Shown here: piece after piece, positions 1 to 6,043 of the stretch
Position numbering within the stretch: position 1 is the stretch's first letter
Layout: each line of letters starts with the position of its first letter
Assembly: GCA_964395915.1 (NCBI GenBank)
Contig: CAYNDB010000115.1
Location: 1-7,452 of the forward strand
Length of the DNA stretch: 7,452 nt
Source of the DNA: CAYNDB01 sp964395915
GTDB lineage: Bacteria; Nitrospinota_A; UBA7883; JAJRTC01
Reading direction: 5' to 3'
The notes under the pieces: generated by a model
The model's database searches: none
Told to the model about the DNA's origin: nothing
What the model saw: the letters and a program-made list of their open reading frames with translations, nothing else
Made by a program: the position numbers and the translations under genes

Positions 1-203
1 CCTCAGGCACAACCAATACTCGTGAGAAGACCGATATTCTTCTTTATACCCGCGCCGCTGGTGACGGTTATTCCGGTCAGTCTAACTCCGAGCCTTTTGT
101 TGAGTGCGCTAGTTGCCACGATCCGCACAATTCGATTAATCCTACATTTTTGAGGATTTCAAACGATGGCAGTGCGGTCTGCCTTGCTTGTCACAACAAG
201 TAA
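1..203 (+). CDS. C-terminal end of a multiheme c-type cytochrome (doubled CxxCH type), partial
   Basis: The reading frame enters from before the window (first full codon at 3) and stops with TAA at 201-203, giving 66 visible residues. Two heme-attachment motifs are present: CASCH at visible residues 35-39 and CLACH at 60-64, with the protein ending two residues later. The pattern ECASCHDPH, then about 18 residues containing FLR and SNDGS, then a second CxxCH, is typical of doubled-CxxCH-motif multiheme cytochromes, which are exported and carry electrons in the periplasm or outside the cell. The N-terminus, total heme number and signal peptide lie outside the window. The gene is followed by a strong terminator, so it appears to end its own transcription unit, although it lies next to other electron-transfer genes in the same direction. 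The cytochrome call is secure; the exact subfamily is not. Confidence 0.88.
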   Translation, partial: SGTTNTREKTDILLYTRAAGDGYSGQSNSEPFVECASCHDPHNSINPTFLRISNDGSAVCLACHNK

Positions 204-243
204 CATTGTTGTAGAGACGCCAAGTTATATAGCAGCTTAACTA

Positions 244-274
244 ACGGGCCAAACGTTAAGTTTGGCCCGTTTTT
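244..274 (+). terminator. Rho-independent terminator after the upstream cytochrome gene
   Basis: The arms ACGGGCCAAAC (244-254) and GTTTGGCCCGT (260-270) form a perfect 11-bp stem with a 5-nt loop (255-259), followed at once by a T run (270-274). It lies 40 bp after the cytochrome stop codon and about 100 bp before the next gene. It should therefore separate the upstream cytochrome transcript from the foldase/barrel unit. Confidence 0.93.
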
Positions 275-371
275 GCTATGTGGTGGCTAATGGGACAGCC
301 GTTTTTCTACTGATGTCAATTGCGGCTTTGCCAAACTGCGGACTAACTTTCCTCTTTACACTCAACTTATT

Positions 372-1442
372 ATGCTATCTCCATTGAAGAACCTAATTAG
401 ACGGAGCTTAACCGTAGCGGTCGCTCTTATTGTCATAGGCTTTTTATGCAATGGCGTCGCTATTGCCGAAAGCGCCAACAAGAAAAAACCAATTACAGCC
501 AAAGCCACTATCTCCCCTTCTATATTTGCCATTGTGGGCTCTACGACTATTTCACCGCAAGAATTCCAGGTGGCTTTACAGAGAGGCATGAGAGCGAAGT
601 TTTACCATGGCAAGCCCAAGGAAGGGCAAGTAGCCCAATTCCAGCGTGAAGTCGGCGAGAAGCTTGTAAGGAGGGTTCTCATGTTGCAGGAAGCCAAGAA
701 GAGAGGCTTAACGCCAGACAAGGAGAAAACAGAAGAAAAGCTGGATCAGCTTGAGGCGAAATACTCAAAGAGCCCGAACTGGGAAGAGATCAAAAAAAAC
801 GCTATACCAAATTTAAAACGACATTTTGATGAAGATAGCCTTCTTGAAATATTAGAGAATAACGTTCGCGCTATTCCGGATCCGGATGACGCCGCCACAA
901 AAAAATATTTCGACTCCCACCCGGAAAAATTTACTGAGCCTGAAAAGGTGAGGGTGTCGGTTATTTTATTGAAAGTGGACCCGTCATCAAGCAACGAAGT
1001 GTGGGATGCGGCAATGAAAGAAGGGGGAGATATCGTAAAACGTCTTCGTGATGGAGCGGACTTTGCCGAGCTTGCGAAAATACATTCAGGAGATCAATCA
1101 GCCTCTAAAGGTGGCGATATGGGCTATCTGCATAAAGGGATGTTGGCTGAACCTGTGCAAAAGGCGGTTGACGAACTTAAAAAAGGGGAAATATCAGAGC
1201 CGTTGGTTTTACTCCAGGGGATTGCGATATTTCGTCTTGATGACAGGAAAGAAGCGAAACGGGTAAGTTTTTCCAAGGCGAAAGAAAGGGCTCGTAAATT
1301 ATTAAAAAGGGAACTGTCGGATAAAAAGTGGAACGATCTTTCGACCCGGCTGAGAAATGAAACAAATGTTCAAATTAACGAGTCTCACTATCTTCCGTTG
1401 CCTGCAAAGAAAGCGCAAGGGCAAGGGGATGACAAGGGCTGA
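372..1442 (+). CDS. Periplasmic SurA/PpiC-like foldase (parvulin domain with degenerate active site)
   Basis: The 356-residue product has a basic N-terminus, a hydrophobic core and a signal peptidase I site after VAIA (about residue 32). Cys26 does not sit in a lipobox. Residues about 50-180 form a charged, helical SurA/PrsA-like N-domain with an alternative-start-free frame from ATG 372. Residues about 189-290 match a parvulin (PpiC) rotamase fold: an EKVRVSVILLKV first strand, ADFAELAKIHSGDQSA, the hallmark GGDMGYL (248-253), a KKGEISEP segment and a GIAIFRL final strand. The two histidines that normally line the parvulin pocket (in the xHIL first strand and the GxHI last strand) are replaced here by Val and Ala, so it may act as a chaperone rather than an isomerase. 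No clear Shine-Dalgarno precedes the ATG. It lies 34 bp before the barrel gene, probably in one operon, which suggests a role in folding that barrel or nearby cytochromes. Confidence 0.85.
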   Translation: MLSPLKNLIRRSLTVAVALIVIGFLCNGVAIAESANKKKPITAKATISPSIFAIVGSTTISPQEFQVALQRGMRAKFYHGKPKEGQVAQFQREVGEKLVRRVLMLQEAKKRGLTPDKEKTEEKLDQLEAKYSKSPNWEEIKKNAIPNLKRHFDEDSLLEILENNVRAIPDPDDAATKKYFDSHPEKFTEPEKVRVSVILLKVDPSSSNEVWDAAMKEGGDIVKRLRDGADFAELAKIHSGDQSASKGGDMGYLHKGMLAEPVQKAVDELKKGEISEPLVLLQGIAIFRLDDRKEAKRVSFSKAKERARKLLKRELSDKKWNDLSTRLRNETNVQINESHYLPLPAKKAQGQGDDKG

Positions 1443-1476
1443 CTCGTTTTGTTAGTGTCAAAATTTTTCATGGCGG

Positions 1477-3660
1477 ATGAACCAGCTTTTAAATCATTTA
1501 ATTTTACTAGCATGTTGCGCAGTAGTTACCACCGCTTCAGGTGTTTTATTTTTGTGGACAGCAAGCGCCGAAGCGCAAGGGGCGGGGTTTGTCAAATCGA
1601 TGAATGAAGAACAAATTGCGCCGGTTAGAAAAGGCTTGAAGCTAAAATGGGCTCAAGCTCCATCGCGGGATATGAAAAAGCGTAAAAGGGAAAAAGAGCT
1701 GGTATTGCCTAAAACATATGTCAAGGTGACGCTAGGTCTAATCCCTGTTTTATCAAAGGAAAAAGTCGAGGATATAGATCAAGCCAGGTCAAAATCGAGT
1801 AAATCCACTTTGGTAAGGGGACAGCCTAGAAGAGATAGAAAAATAAAAATACAAAGAACGGTTTTCAAGCCATGGTTTCGCTATTTTGTCGATTCGCTCA
1901 GGCTTGGCGGGTATGTAGTGGAGGATTACATAAAACCTCTGCATGGCAACGATATTGATGAGGAAATTAATCAGCTTGGTGTGAACCTTAAGATTTCTGG
2001 CCAGACGTATCTTTGGCGACCATGGTTCGCCGTAGTAGGGGGTGGTATCGGTGTGTCGGCGGGCAAGACCGACTCGATATCAAACAAATCAAACTACAAC
2101 GCTCTTGTTGGTGATGTCCGGCTCTCAATATTTCCCGCCAGCCGTTTTCCTTTCGAAGTGAAATACGAAAGGAACAAATCTCAAATCGACTACAATCAGT
2201 ATGGGTCAGTTGCCGATACTGAGAAATATCGGATCCATCAAAGGTACAAGTCCCCTGGTGGCGCCAGTTATTTCCTGACTTACGAGATGAGCACAATAAA
2301 ATCAGAGACTGAGGATCCGGTTGGCGGCGTCCAAATTGGCAGGCCTCTGAATGACGAAGTTCAGACATTAATTGTGGGCTCCTCCAAGTCATTTAAGGAC
2401 CACAACCTTAACCTGAACGGGCAATACACTTCGATCGACCGTTTGGATTCTGTAGTGAGCTCTCAAAACACGTCGATTGTGGGAACACACAGGTATTTCC
2501 CTGGTGGGAGCCTTTCTGTTGACAACATGGTTAGTTTTTACAAGGATGTGGATGTATCGCTTCTTGGAGGAGACGTCACTGAAACCGACAAATTTAATAG
2601 ACTTGAACGCGATGTATTTCAGGTAACCAACTTTTCATTTTGGCGGCCAGAGGACAAACCATTGTCCCTCAACATAGGCGCGCGTTATTTTGCGACGGCT
2701 TTTTCAAGGTATTCTCAGATCGATGGCGTGAGCCTGGGAAGAACTGAATTTGAAAATACCAACGCAAACATAAACCTTGGTTTAAACTACGATGTTGATC
2801 AAAATTTGAGGCTGCGCTCCGCAGGGAATTTCACCCGCACCACGTCTGGTAATGTTGAGGCCCTTTCATCCGACCAGTCACTGGGCTTGATTTACTCTTC
2901 CGATGATATAAAAATTTCCACGGCTGTTTATAGTTGGCAATATTCAAATACGCTTTATAACACCTTAGGGGATAAAGAAAATCTGTTATTCATGCGAACT
3001 CAACTAGGGCATAGTCTTAAGAAGGTTGTTAAAGTAGGCGAAATATCCAACTTCTCCATCGATCTTTCTCAAATATATTCAATCCTGCATTATATTAAAG
3101 CAAGCCATGACGCGTATAATACGCCAAGCTCTCCGACAGAGGAAAGACTTACCCATGCGGTGTCACTTGGATGGAATTCATCCGCTTATTGGGGCAGGGT
3201 CGCCGTGCGTCTTACCGGGACGGATATGCGGAACCGTGGAGTCGCTTTCAGGGAGGAGGAACAGGTTTTTCAGATAGTCACTTTTACGACAATTATTGAA
3301 ACCATGATAAGCCGATACCAGCGTTTGCTGATGGATATAAATGTTCAGTATACGAATGATAACAGCACAGATGATTACAGGTTTACCGACTACACTCGCG
3401 CCAGGGGCTCTATTTCGTATCGTAACGGTAAATTTTTTGGTGTGCGCAACCTCAAATTTACTTCGGAGATGCGGGTTACAGACCAATCGCTTATTCCATC
3501 TTTTGGAAATGAAGATGAGTATGAGAGTTTTTCATGGGAAAACAAGCTTGATTTGAGAGTAGGGCGGCTCGAGATGACTGGGCTGGTTCGTATGGCGGAG
3601 ATCAATCGCGCCATACGACACGTCGCCATGCTAAGGGTTTTACGTAGCTTTGGTCGGTAG
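1477..3660 (+). CDS. Large outer-membrane beta-barrel protein, putative electron-conduit porin
   Basis: The 727-residue product has a long hydrophobic signal segment with a plausible cleavage site after SAEA (about residue 33). A basic, low-complexity stretch follows (about 34-130, including KKRKREKE). From about residue 130 to the end it consists of alternating amphipathic strands separated by polar loops, many ending in aromatic residues, with the last strand RHVAMLRVLRSFGR. I estimate more than 20 strands, which fits a barrel the size of MtrB/PioB-type or Geobacter porin-cytochrome porins. No cysteine remains after the signal peptide, so the N-terminal CxxC of Shewanella MtrB is absent and no heme is bound. 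ATG 1477 is preferred, with a weak GGCGG just upstream; an in-frame ATG at 1471-1 (1470) would add two residues. The foldase upstream and cytochromes downstream suggest the outer-membrane sleeve of an electron conduit. That role is inferred from context; the barrel call rests on strand pattern only. Confidence 0.75.
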   Translation: MNQLLNHLILLACCAVVTTASGVLFLWTASAEAQGAGFVKSMNEEQIAPVRKGLKLKWAQAPSRDMKKRKREKELVLPKTYVKVTLGLIPVLSKEKVEDIDQARSKSSKSTLVRGQPRRDRKIKIQRTVFKPWFRYFVDSLRLGGYVVEDYIKPLHGNDIDEEINQLGVNLKISGQTYLWRPWFAVVGGGIGVSAGKTDSISNKSNYNALVGDVRLSIFPASRFPFEVKYERNKSQIDYNQYGSVADTEKYRIHQRYKSPGGASYFLTYEMSTIKSETEDPVGGVQIGRPLNDEVQTLIVGSSKSFKDHNLNLNGQYTSIDRLDSVVSSQNTSIVGTHRYFPGGSLSVDNMVSFYKDVDVSLLGGDVTETDKFNRLERDVFQVTNFSFWRPEDKPLSLNIGARYFATAFSRYSQIDGVSLGRTEFENTNANINLGLNYDVDQNLRLRSAGNFTRTTSGNVEALSSDQSLGLIYSSDDIKISTAVYSWQYSNTLYNTLGDKENLLFMRTQLGHSLKKVVKVGEISNFSIDLSQIYSILHYIKASHDAYNTPSSPTEERLTHAVSLGWNSSAYWGRVAVRLTGTDMRNRGVAFREEEQVFQIVTFTTIIETMISRYQRLLMDINVQYTNDNSTDDYRFTDYTRARGSISYRNGKFFGVRNLKFTSEMRVTDQSLIPSFGNEDEYESFSWENKLDLRVGRLEMTGLVRMAEINRAIRHVAMLRVLRSFGR
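3588..3618 (+). other. 10-bp perfect inverted repeat near the 3' end of the barrel gene
   Basis: TCGTATGGCG (3588-3597) pairs perfectly with CGCCATACGA (3609-3618) across an 11-nt loop. It lies about 40 nt before the stop codon. No T run follows, so it is not an intrinsic terminator. It could act as an mRNA 3'-end stabiliser or be chance. Confidence 0.5.
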
Positions 3661-3739
3661 CGACAGGAGAATATGAAACAATTATTTGCTTTGTTAGGAC
3701 AGAGGAACTGAAAGCCAATGATTGTAAGTGTAAATAGCC

Positions 3740-3767
3740 TTGATTATCAGGCTTTGGATGTTAATAT
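3740..3767 (+). promoter_or_regulatory. Candidate sigma-70 promoter for the triheme cytochrome operon
   Basis: TTGATT (3740-3745) and TAATAT (3762-3767) resemble -35 and -10 boxes with a 16-nt spacer. They lie in the 151-bp gap between the barrel gene and the first triheme cytochrome, leaving a short leader of roughly 35-40 nt before ATG 3812. This rests on consensus match and position only. No clear terminator separates the barrel gene from this operon, so read-through is also possible. Confidence 0.4.
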
Positions 3768-3811
3768 ATCGTGATTTTTCTATTAACTAACGTTTAGGGG
3801 CAGGGGTAAAT

Positions 3812-4267
3812 ATGAACAAAACTAAGCTAGAATCAACTTTCCGAAGGTGGATATTTCCGCTACTACTGGCTACATTCGCTGTCGGGTTTTACTATCCCGA
3901 AACAGCTAGGGCCGAGTATGCGGATGTGGTTATTAATAACTATGCTGATGAGCAAGGAATGCGCCCTGCGGTTTTCCCGCATTGGTTTCACCGAATTCGT
4001 TTCCGATGCAAAGTCTGCCACGCTGACCTTGGTTTTAAGTTCAAGGCTGGCGGCAACAAAATCAAGATGGTGAATATTATTGAAGGAGAATTTTGCGGCG
4101 CTTGCCATAATGGCGAAGTAGCCTGGTCACCAGAAAACTGCGACATGTGCCATTCCGGGATTTCGGGAACCAAAACCTCTATTCATGGCAGCACAGTCAA
4201 TACGCTTGTGGCGCCGGTCGGGATTCAGAAATTTACCATTGAAGAAAAAAGCTGGTTTCAGAAATAA
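3812..4267 (+). CDS. Small periplasmic c7-type triheme cytochrome
   Basis: The 151-residue product starts at ATG 3812 behind AGGGG (3802-3806). It has a signal peptide with a site after ARA (residue 34). A single compact triheme module follows: FPHWFH (55-60) supplying two candidate distal histidines, then CKVCH (66-70), CGACH (95-99) and CDMCH (110-114). The spacing, the CGACHNG element and the IEGEF lead-in match the cytochrome c7 / three-heme 'nanowire' domain family known from Geobacter. Met86, nine residues before the second motif, sits where that family can supply a methionine ligand. A tail of about 37 residues (115-151) without heme motifs follows. It is the first gene of the downstream operon, 9 bp before the next cytochrome. 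Expected role: shuttling electrons in the periplasm or on the outer-membrane face. The donor and acceptor are unknown. Confidence 0.9.
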   Translation: MNKTKLESTFRRWIFPLLLATFAVGFYYPETARAEYADVVINNYADEQGMRPAVFPHWFHRIRFRCKVCHADLGFKFKAGGNKIKMVNIIEGEFCGACHNGEVAWSPENCDMCHSGISGTKTSIHGSTVNTLVAPVGIQKFTIEEKSWFQK

Positions 4268-4276
4268 GGAGAGAAC

Positions 4277-4915
4277 ATGAATAATAAAAAAATAACAGTT
4301 TACCTGGCTGTTTTCATAGGCATGTTGTGTTTCACGATTCCGGCGCTAGCCCAGGAAGCCACTCCTGCGAAGGCGGCTCCACATCTGGGAAAAAGTGAGG
4401 CGAGCAAAGGAGTCCTGTTTAACCGGTTACTCAGAAGGCCAAAGTATAATCTGCCACCCGCAGAGGACGGAATTCATGACCCTGAGAACGAAGGAACCTA
4501 TCTGCTTCAACCGCCAAAAGAGGGCTTGAAAGGCTTTCCAAAAGCGTCTTCCGGCAATCGGGTTGACTGGGTAAAGGCGCTGAGTTCGGGAGTGATAAAC
4601 CCCAGGGCCGATAGATTGGATCCTACCGAGGAGCTGGATGTTTTCGAGTTTGACGTTTTGCGGGAAGTTCGTGGATCTATGCCAAACGTGCTTTTCCCAC
4701 ATGATAAGCATACGGAATGGCTGGTTTGCGAGAACTGTCATGATGATATTTTCATCCCAGAAGTTGGCGCCAACCAGATAAGCATGGCGCTGATACTGGC
4801 AGGTCAGAAGTGTGGCGTTTGTCACGGGAAGGTTTCATTCCCCGTCACTCAGTGCAGAAAGTGCCACTCGCAGAAGAAAGACGCTATGGTTAAGAAGAGT
4901 AAGCCCAAACAGTGA
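4277..4915 (+). CDS. Exported triheme c7-type cytochrome with conserved N-terminal extension
   Basis: The 212-residue product starts at ATG 4277 behind a strong AAGGAG (4266-4271). The signal peptide is cleaved after PALA (residue 25). Residues about 65-140 form a heme-free region with the features GIHDP, LLQPPKEGL, GNRVDW and INPR. The triheme module follows: FPHDKH (140-145), CENCH (151-155), Met170, CGVCH (179-183) and CRKCH (193-197), then a lysine-rich tail. The N-terminal region and heme module both recur in the cytochrome that starts at 6941, so these two are paralogs. The first triheme protein (3812) shares only the heme module. The stop codon overlaps the start of the helical-protein gene (GTGA, 4912-4915), which implies translational coupling and perhaps a physical partnership. 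The function of the N-terminal extension is unknown. Confidence 0.9.
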   Translation: MNNKKITVYLAVFIGMLCFTIPALAQEATPAKAAPHLGKSEASKGVLFNRLLRRPKYNLPPAEDGIHDPENEGTYLLQPPKEGLKGFPKASSGNRVDWVKALSSGVINPRADRLDPTEELDVFEFDVLREVRGSMPNVLFPHDKHTEWLVCENCHDDIFIPEVGANQISMALILAGQKCGVCHGKVSFPVTQCRKCHSQKKDAMVKKSKPKQ

Positions 4916-6015
4916 AAACTAAGTTAGTTTCGGCGGTTTTATTTATTGCGATGGGGCTTTTATTGGGAGCCCCATCGCATGTATGGTCGCAGGATGATGA
5001 TGACGACGACGATTATTACGACGAGCCAGTCGTCCAAATTGAAGATTCGAAAACCGGGCAGGACGCTCCTTCTATAGTTAAGCCAGAACTGAACGCCCAG
5101 GAAAATGCAGCAGAGGAAAAACCGTCAGCTCCGATAAGCTCTGATAGTTCTGTTAAAGATAGTAAGAGCGTTCCGGAAAAACGTTCCAAAGGCTTTTCAC
5201 AAAGAAAATTTAAAAAATCAAAACCGACAGCAAAAAAGCTGAAAGGCAAGGTGAGACTTGTCGAGATGCTTGTAAAAAACTCTATATCCGTTAAAAAAAT
5301 AAACTCTAGCGACAATGAAAAGGCGAAGAGCATTTTGGCTGAAGCGTTGGCCTTATACGAAAAAGGTAAAGTATCCATGGATGCTGGCGACCTTGAGACA
5401 GCCGACGCCTCTTTCAATGATGCGATGCGTAAAGTAGGTGTCGCATCTCGAATGATCGGCAAGGGGAAAGACGACCTTGCCAAGGCTCGGGAGGAATTCG
5501 CCAGCCTGAAAAAAAGCGTGACAAATTCCATTAAAGCTATCGAGCGCGTTATGAAGGAAAAAGGGCCTGATGCGGCTGAAGGCATTGATGTCGCCGCCAT
5601 TCAGTCCCTGCTTGATGAAGGTTTGAAGCTTGCGGAGGAGAAAAACCTTGGAAAGGCGAATATAAAACTCACCAAGGCCAGAAATATGGGCAACAAGGCC
5701 CTGAAGAAACTGCGGCACAAAGATACTATTGTCGATTCGCTGGAGTTTGATAGTCCTGAAGATGAATATATATATGTCATCCAGAGAAACAAAAACTATA
5801 AAACGCTGATCAGTATGATGGCTAAAGAGAAGAAGCCTAGCGAGTTTAAACTTAAAAAAATTAATGCCTTTGTCGGGCAGAGCGACGCAATGTTGCCAAA
5901 AGCCAAGGAGTTTGCGGATAAAGGCGATTTCGCCGCCGCGGTTAAAGTGGTTGATAACGCCACAAAACATCTTTCAAAAGCTTTGCGCTCATTGGGAGTA
6001 ATGGTTTTTGACTAA
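4912..6015 (+). CDS. Exported alpha-helical repeat protein of unknown family, cytochrome-linked
   Basis: The 367-residue product starts with GTG at 4912, overlapping the upstream stop by 4 bp. The signal peptide probably ends at VWS (residue 26). A run of seven aspartates follows (28-34, then YYDE), and then a Ser/Pro/Glu/Lys-rich, probably disordered linker to about residue 110. Residues 115-365 are strongly helical and lysine-rich. They contain three similar hairpin units centred on MDAGDLETADASF (156-168), EEKNLGKANIKLTKA (242-256) and ADKGDFAAAVKVV (335-347), in a TPR-like style. A DEYIYVIQRNKNY segment lies at 284-296. It has no CxxCH and no cysteine, so it is not a c-type cytochrome. 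It is paralogous to the next gene. I do not recognise the family. Tight coupling to a cytochrome suggests a scaffold, docking or assembly protein in the periplasm, which is inference. Confidence 0.85.
   Translation: MKTKLVSAVLFIAMGLLLGAPSHVWSQDDDDDDDYYDEPVVQIEDSKTGQDAPSIVKPELNAQENAAEEKPSAPISSDSSVKDSKSVPEKRSKGFSQRKFKKSKPTAKKLKGKVRLVEMLVKNSISVKKINSSDNEKAKSILAEALALYEKGKVSMDAGDLETADASFNDAMRKVGVASRMIGKGKDDLAKAREEFASLKKSVTNSIKAIERVMKEKGPDAAEGIDVAAIQSLLDEGLKLAEEKNLGKANIKLTKARNMGNKALKKLRHKDTIVDSLEFDSPEDEYIYVIQRNKNYKTLISMMAKEKKPSEFKLKKINAFVGQSDAMLPKAKEFADKGDFAAAVKVVDNATKHLSKALRSLGVMVFD
4947..4979 (+). other. Perfect 12-bp stem-loop inside the start of the helical-protein gene
   Basis: TGCGATGGGGCT (4947-4958) and AGCCCCATCGCA (4968-4979) are perfect reverse complements around a 9-nt loop. 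The hairpin starts 35 nt after the GTG start and covers codons for the signal-peptide core. No T run follows on either strand, so it is not an intrinsic terminator. In mRNA it would be a very stable structure just downstream of the coupled start codon. It could slow translation, protect or direct mRNA processing, and so change the ratio of this protein to the upstream cytochromes. The function is inferred; the repeat itself is directly visible. Confidence 0.7.
4993..5013 (+). repeat. (GAY)7 triplet run encoding seven aspartates
   Basis: Seven consecutive GAT/GAC codons directly follow the predicted signal-peptide cleavage region of the first helical protein. Length changes here would keep the reading frame, so the tract may vary among strains. 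The acidic patch would lie at the mature N-terminus. Confidence 0.8.
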
Positions 6016-6030
6016 AATATGCTGACCTTT

Positions 6031-6036
6031 GGTGAT
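6031..6036 (+). promoter_or_regulatory. Ribosome binding site GGTGAT that favours the GTG start at 6044
   Basis: GGTGAT matches the 3' half of the full Shine-Dalgarno sequence (complementary to the ATCACC of the 16S tail) and lies 7 nt before GTG 6044. The earlier in-frame TTG 6029 and GTG 6032 overlap or abut this site and have no good site of their own. Confidence 0.5.
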
Positions 6037-6043
6037 TAGCTCC

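Noticed and set aside
263..277. Sigma-54-like pattern TGGCCCG then TGCT
   Set aside because: The GG-to-GC distance is 11 nt, one short of the required spacing, and the bases are fully explained by the terminator stem and T run.
285..306. Second terminator-like hairpin, GGCT/AGCC followed by GTTTTT
   Set aside because: The stem is only 4 bp with an 8-nt loop, too weak to call.
204..371. Search for a c-di-GMP (GEMM) riboswitch or clear promoter before the foldase gene
   Set aside because: Such riboswitches often control cytochromes in Geobacter-like bacteria, but I see no GEMM core elements here, and no box pair with good spacing near ATG 372.
1504..1518. Possible lipobox (LLAC, Cys13) in the barrel protein
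   Set aside because: There is no basic N-region before it, and about 20 more hydrophobic or neutral residues follow up to a better signal peptidase I site at SAEA.
3673..3711. A 12-codon open frame (MKQLFALLGQRN) with AGGAG just upstream
   Set aside because: The spacing is only 3 nt, the product is tiny, and no attenuator structure follows. It is worth remembering as a possible leader peptide, but cannot be supported.
3711..3755. Inverted repeat AAAGCC / GGCTTT in the intergenic gap
   Set aside because: It has only 6 bp with a 33-nt loop and no T run; this is expected by chance.
5016..5970. Two long open frames on the minus strand (5016-5600 and 5353-5970)
   Set aside because: They lie fully opposite a well-supported helical-protein gene, overlap each other, and show no recognisable domain or start signal. 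They look like shadows of Lys/Glu/Ala-rich codon use.
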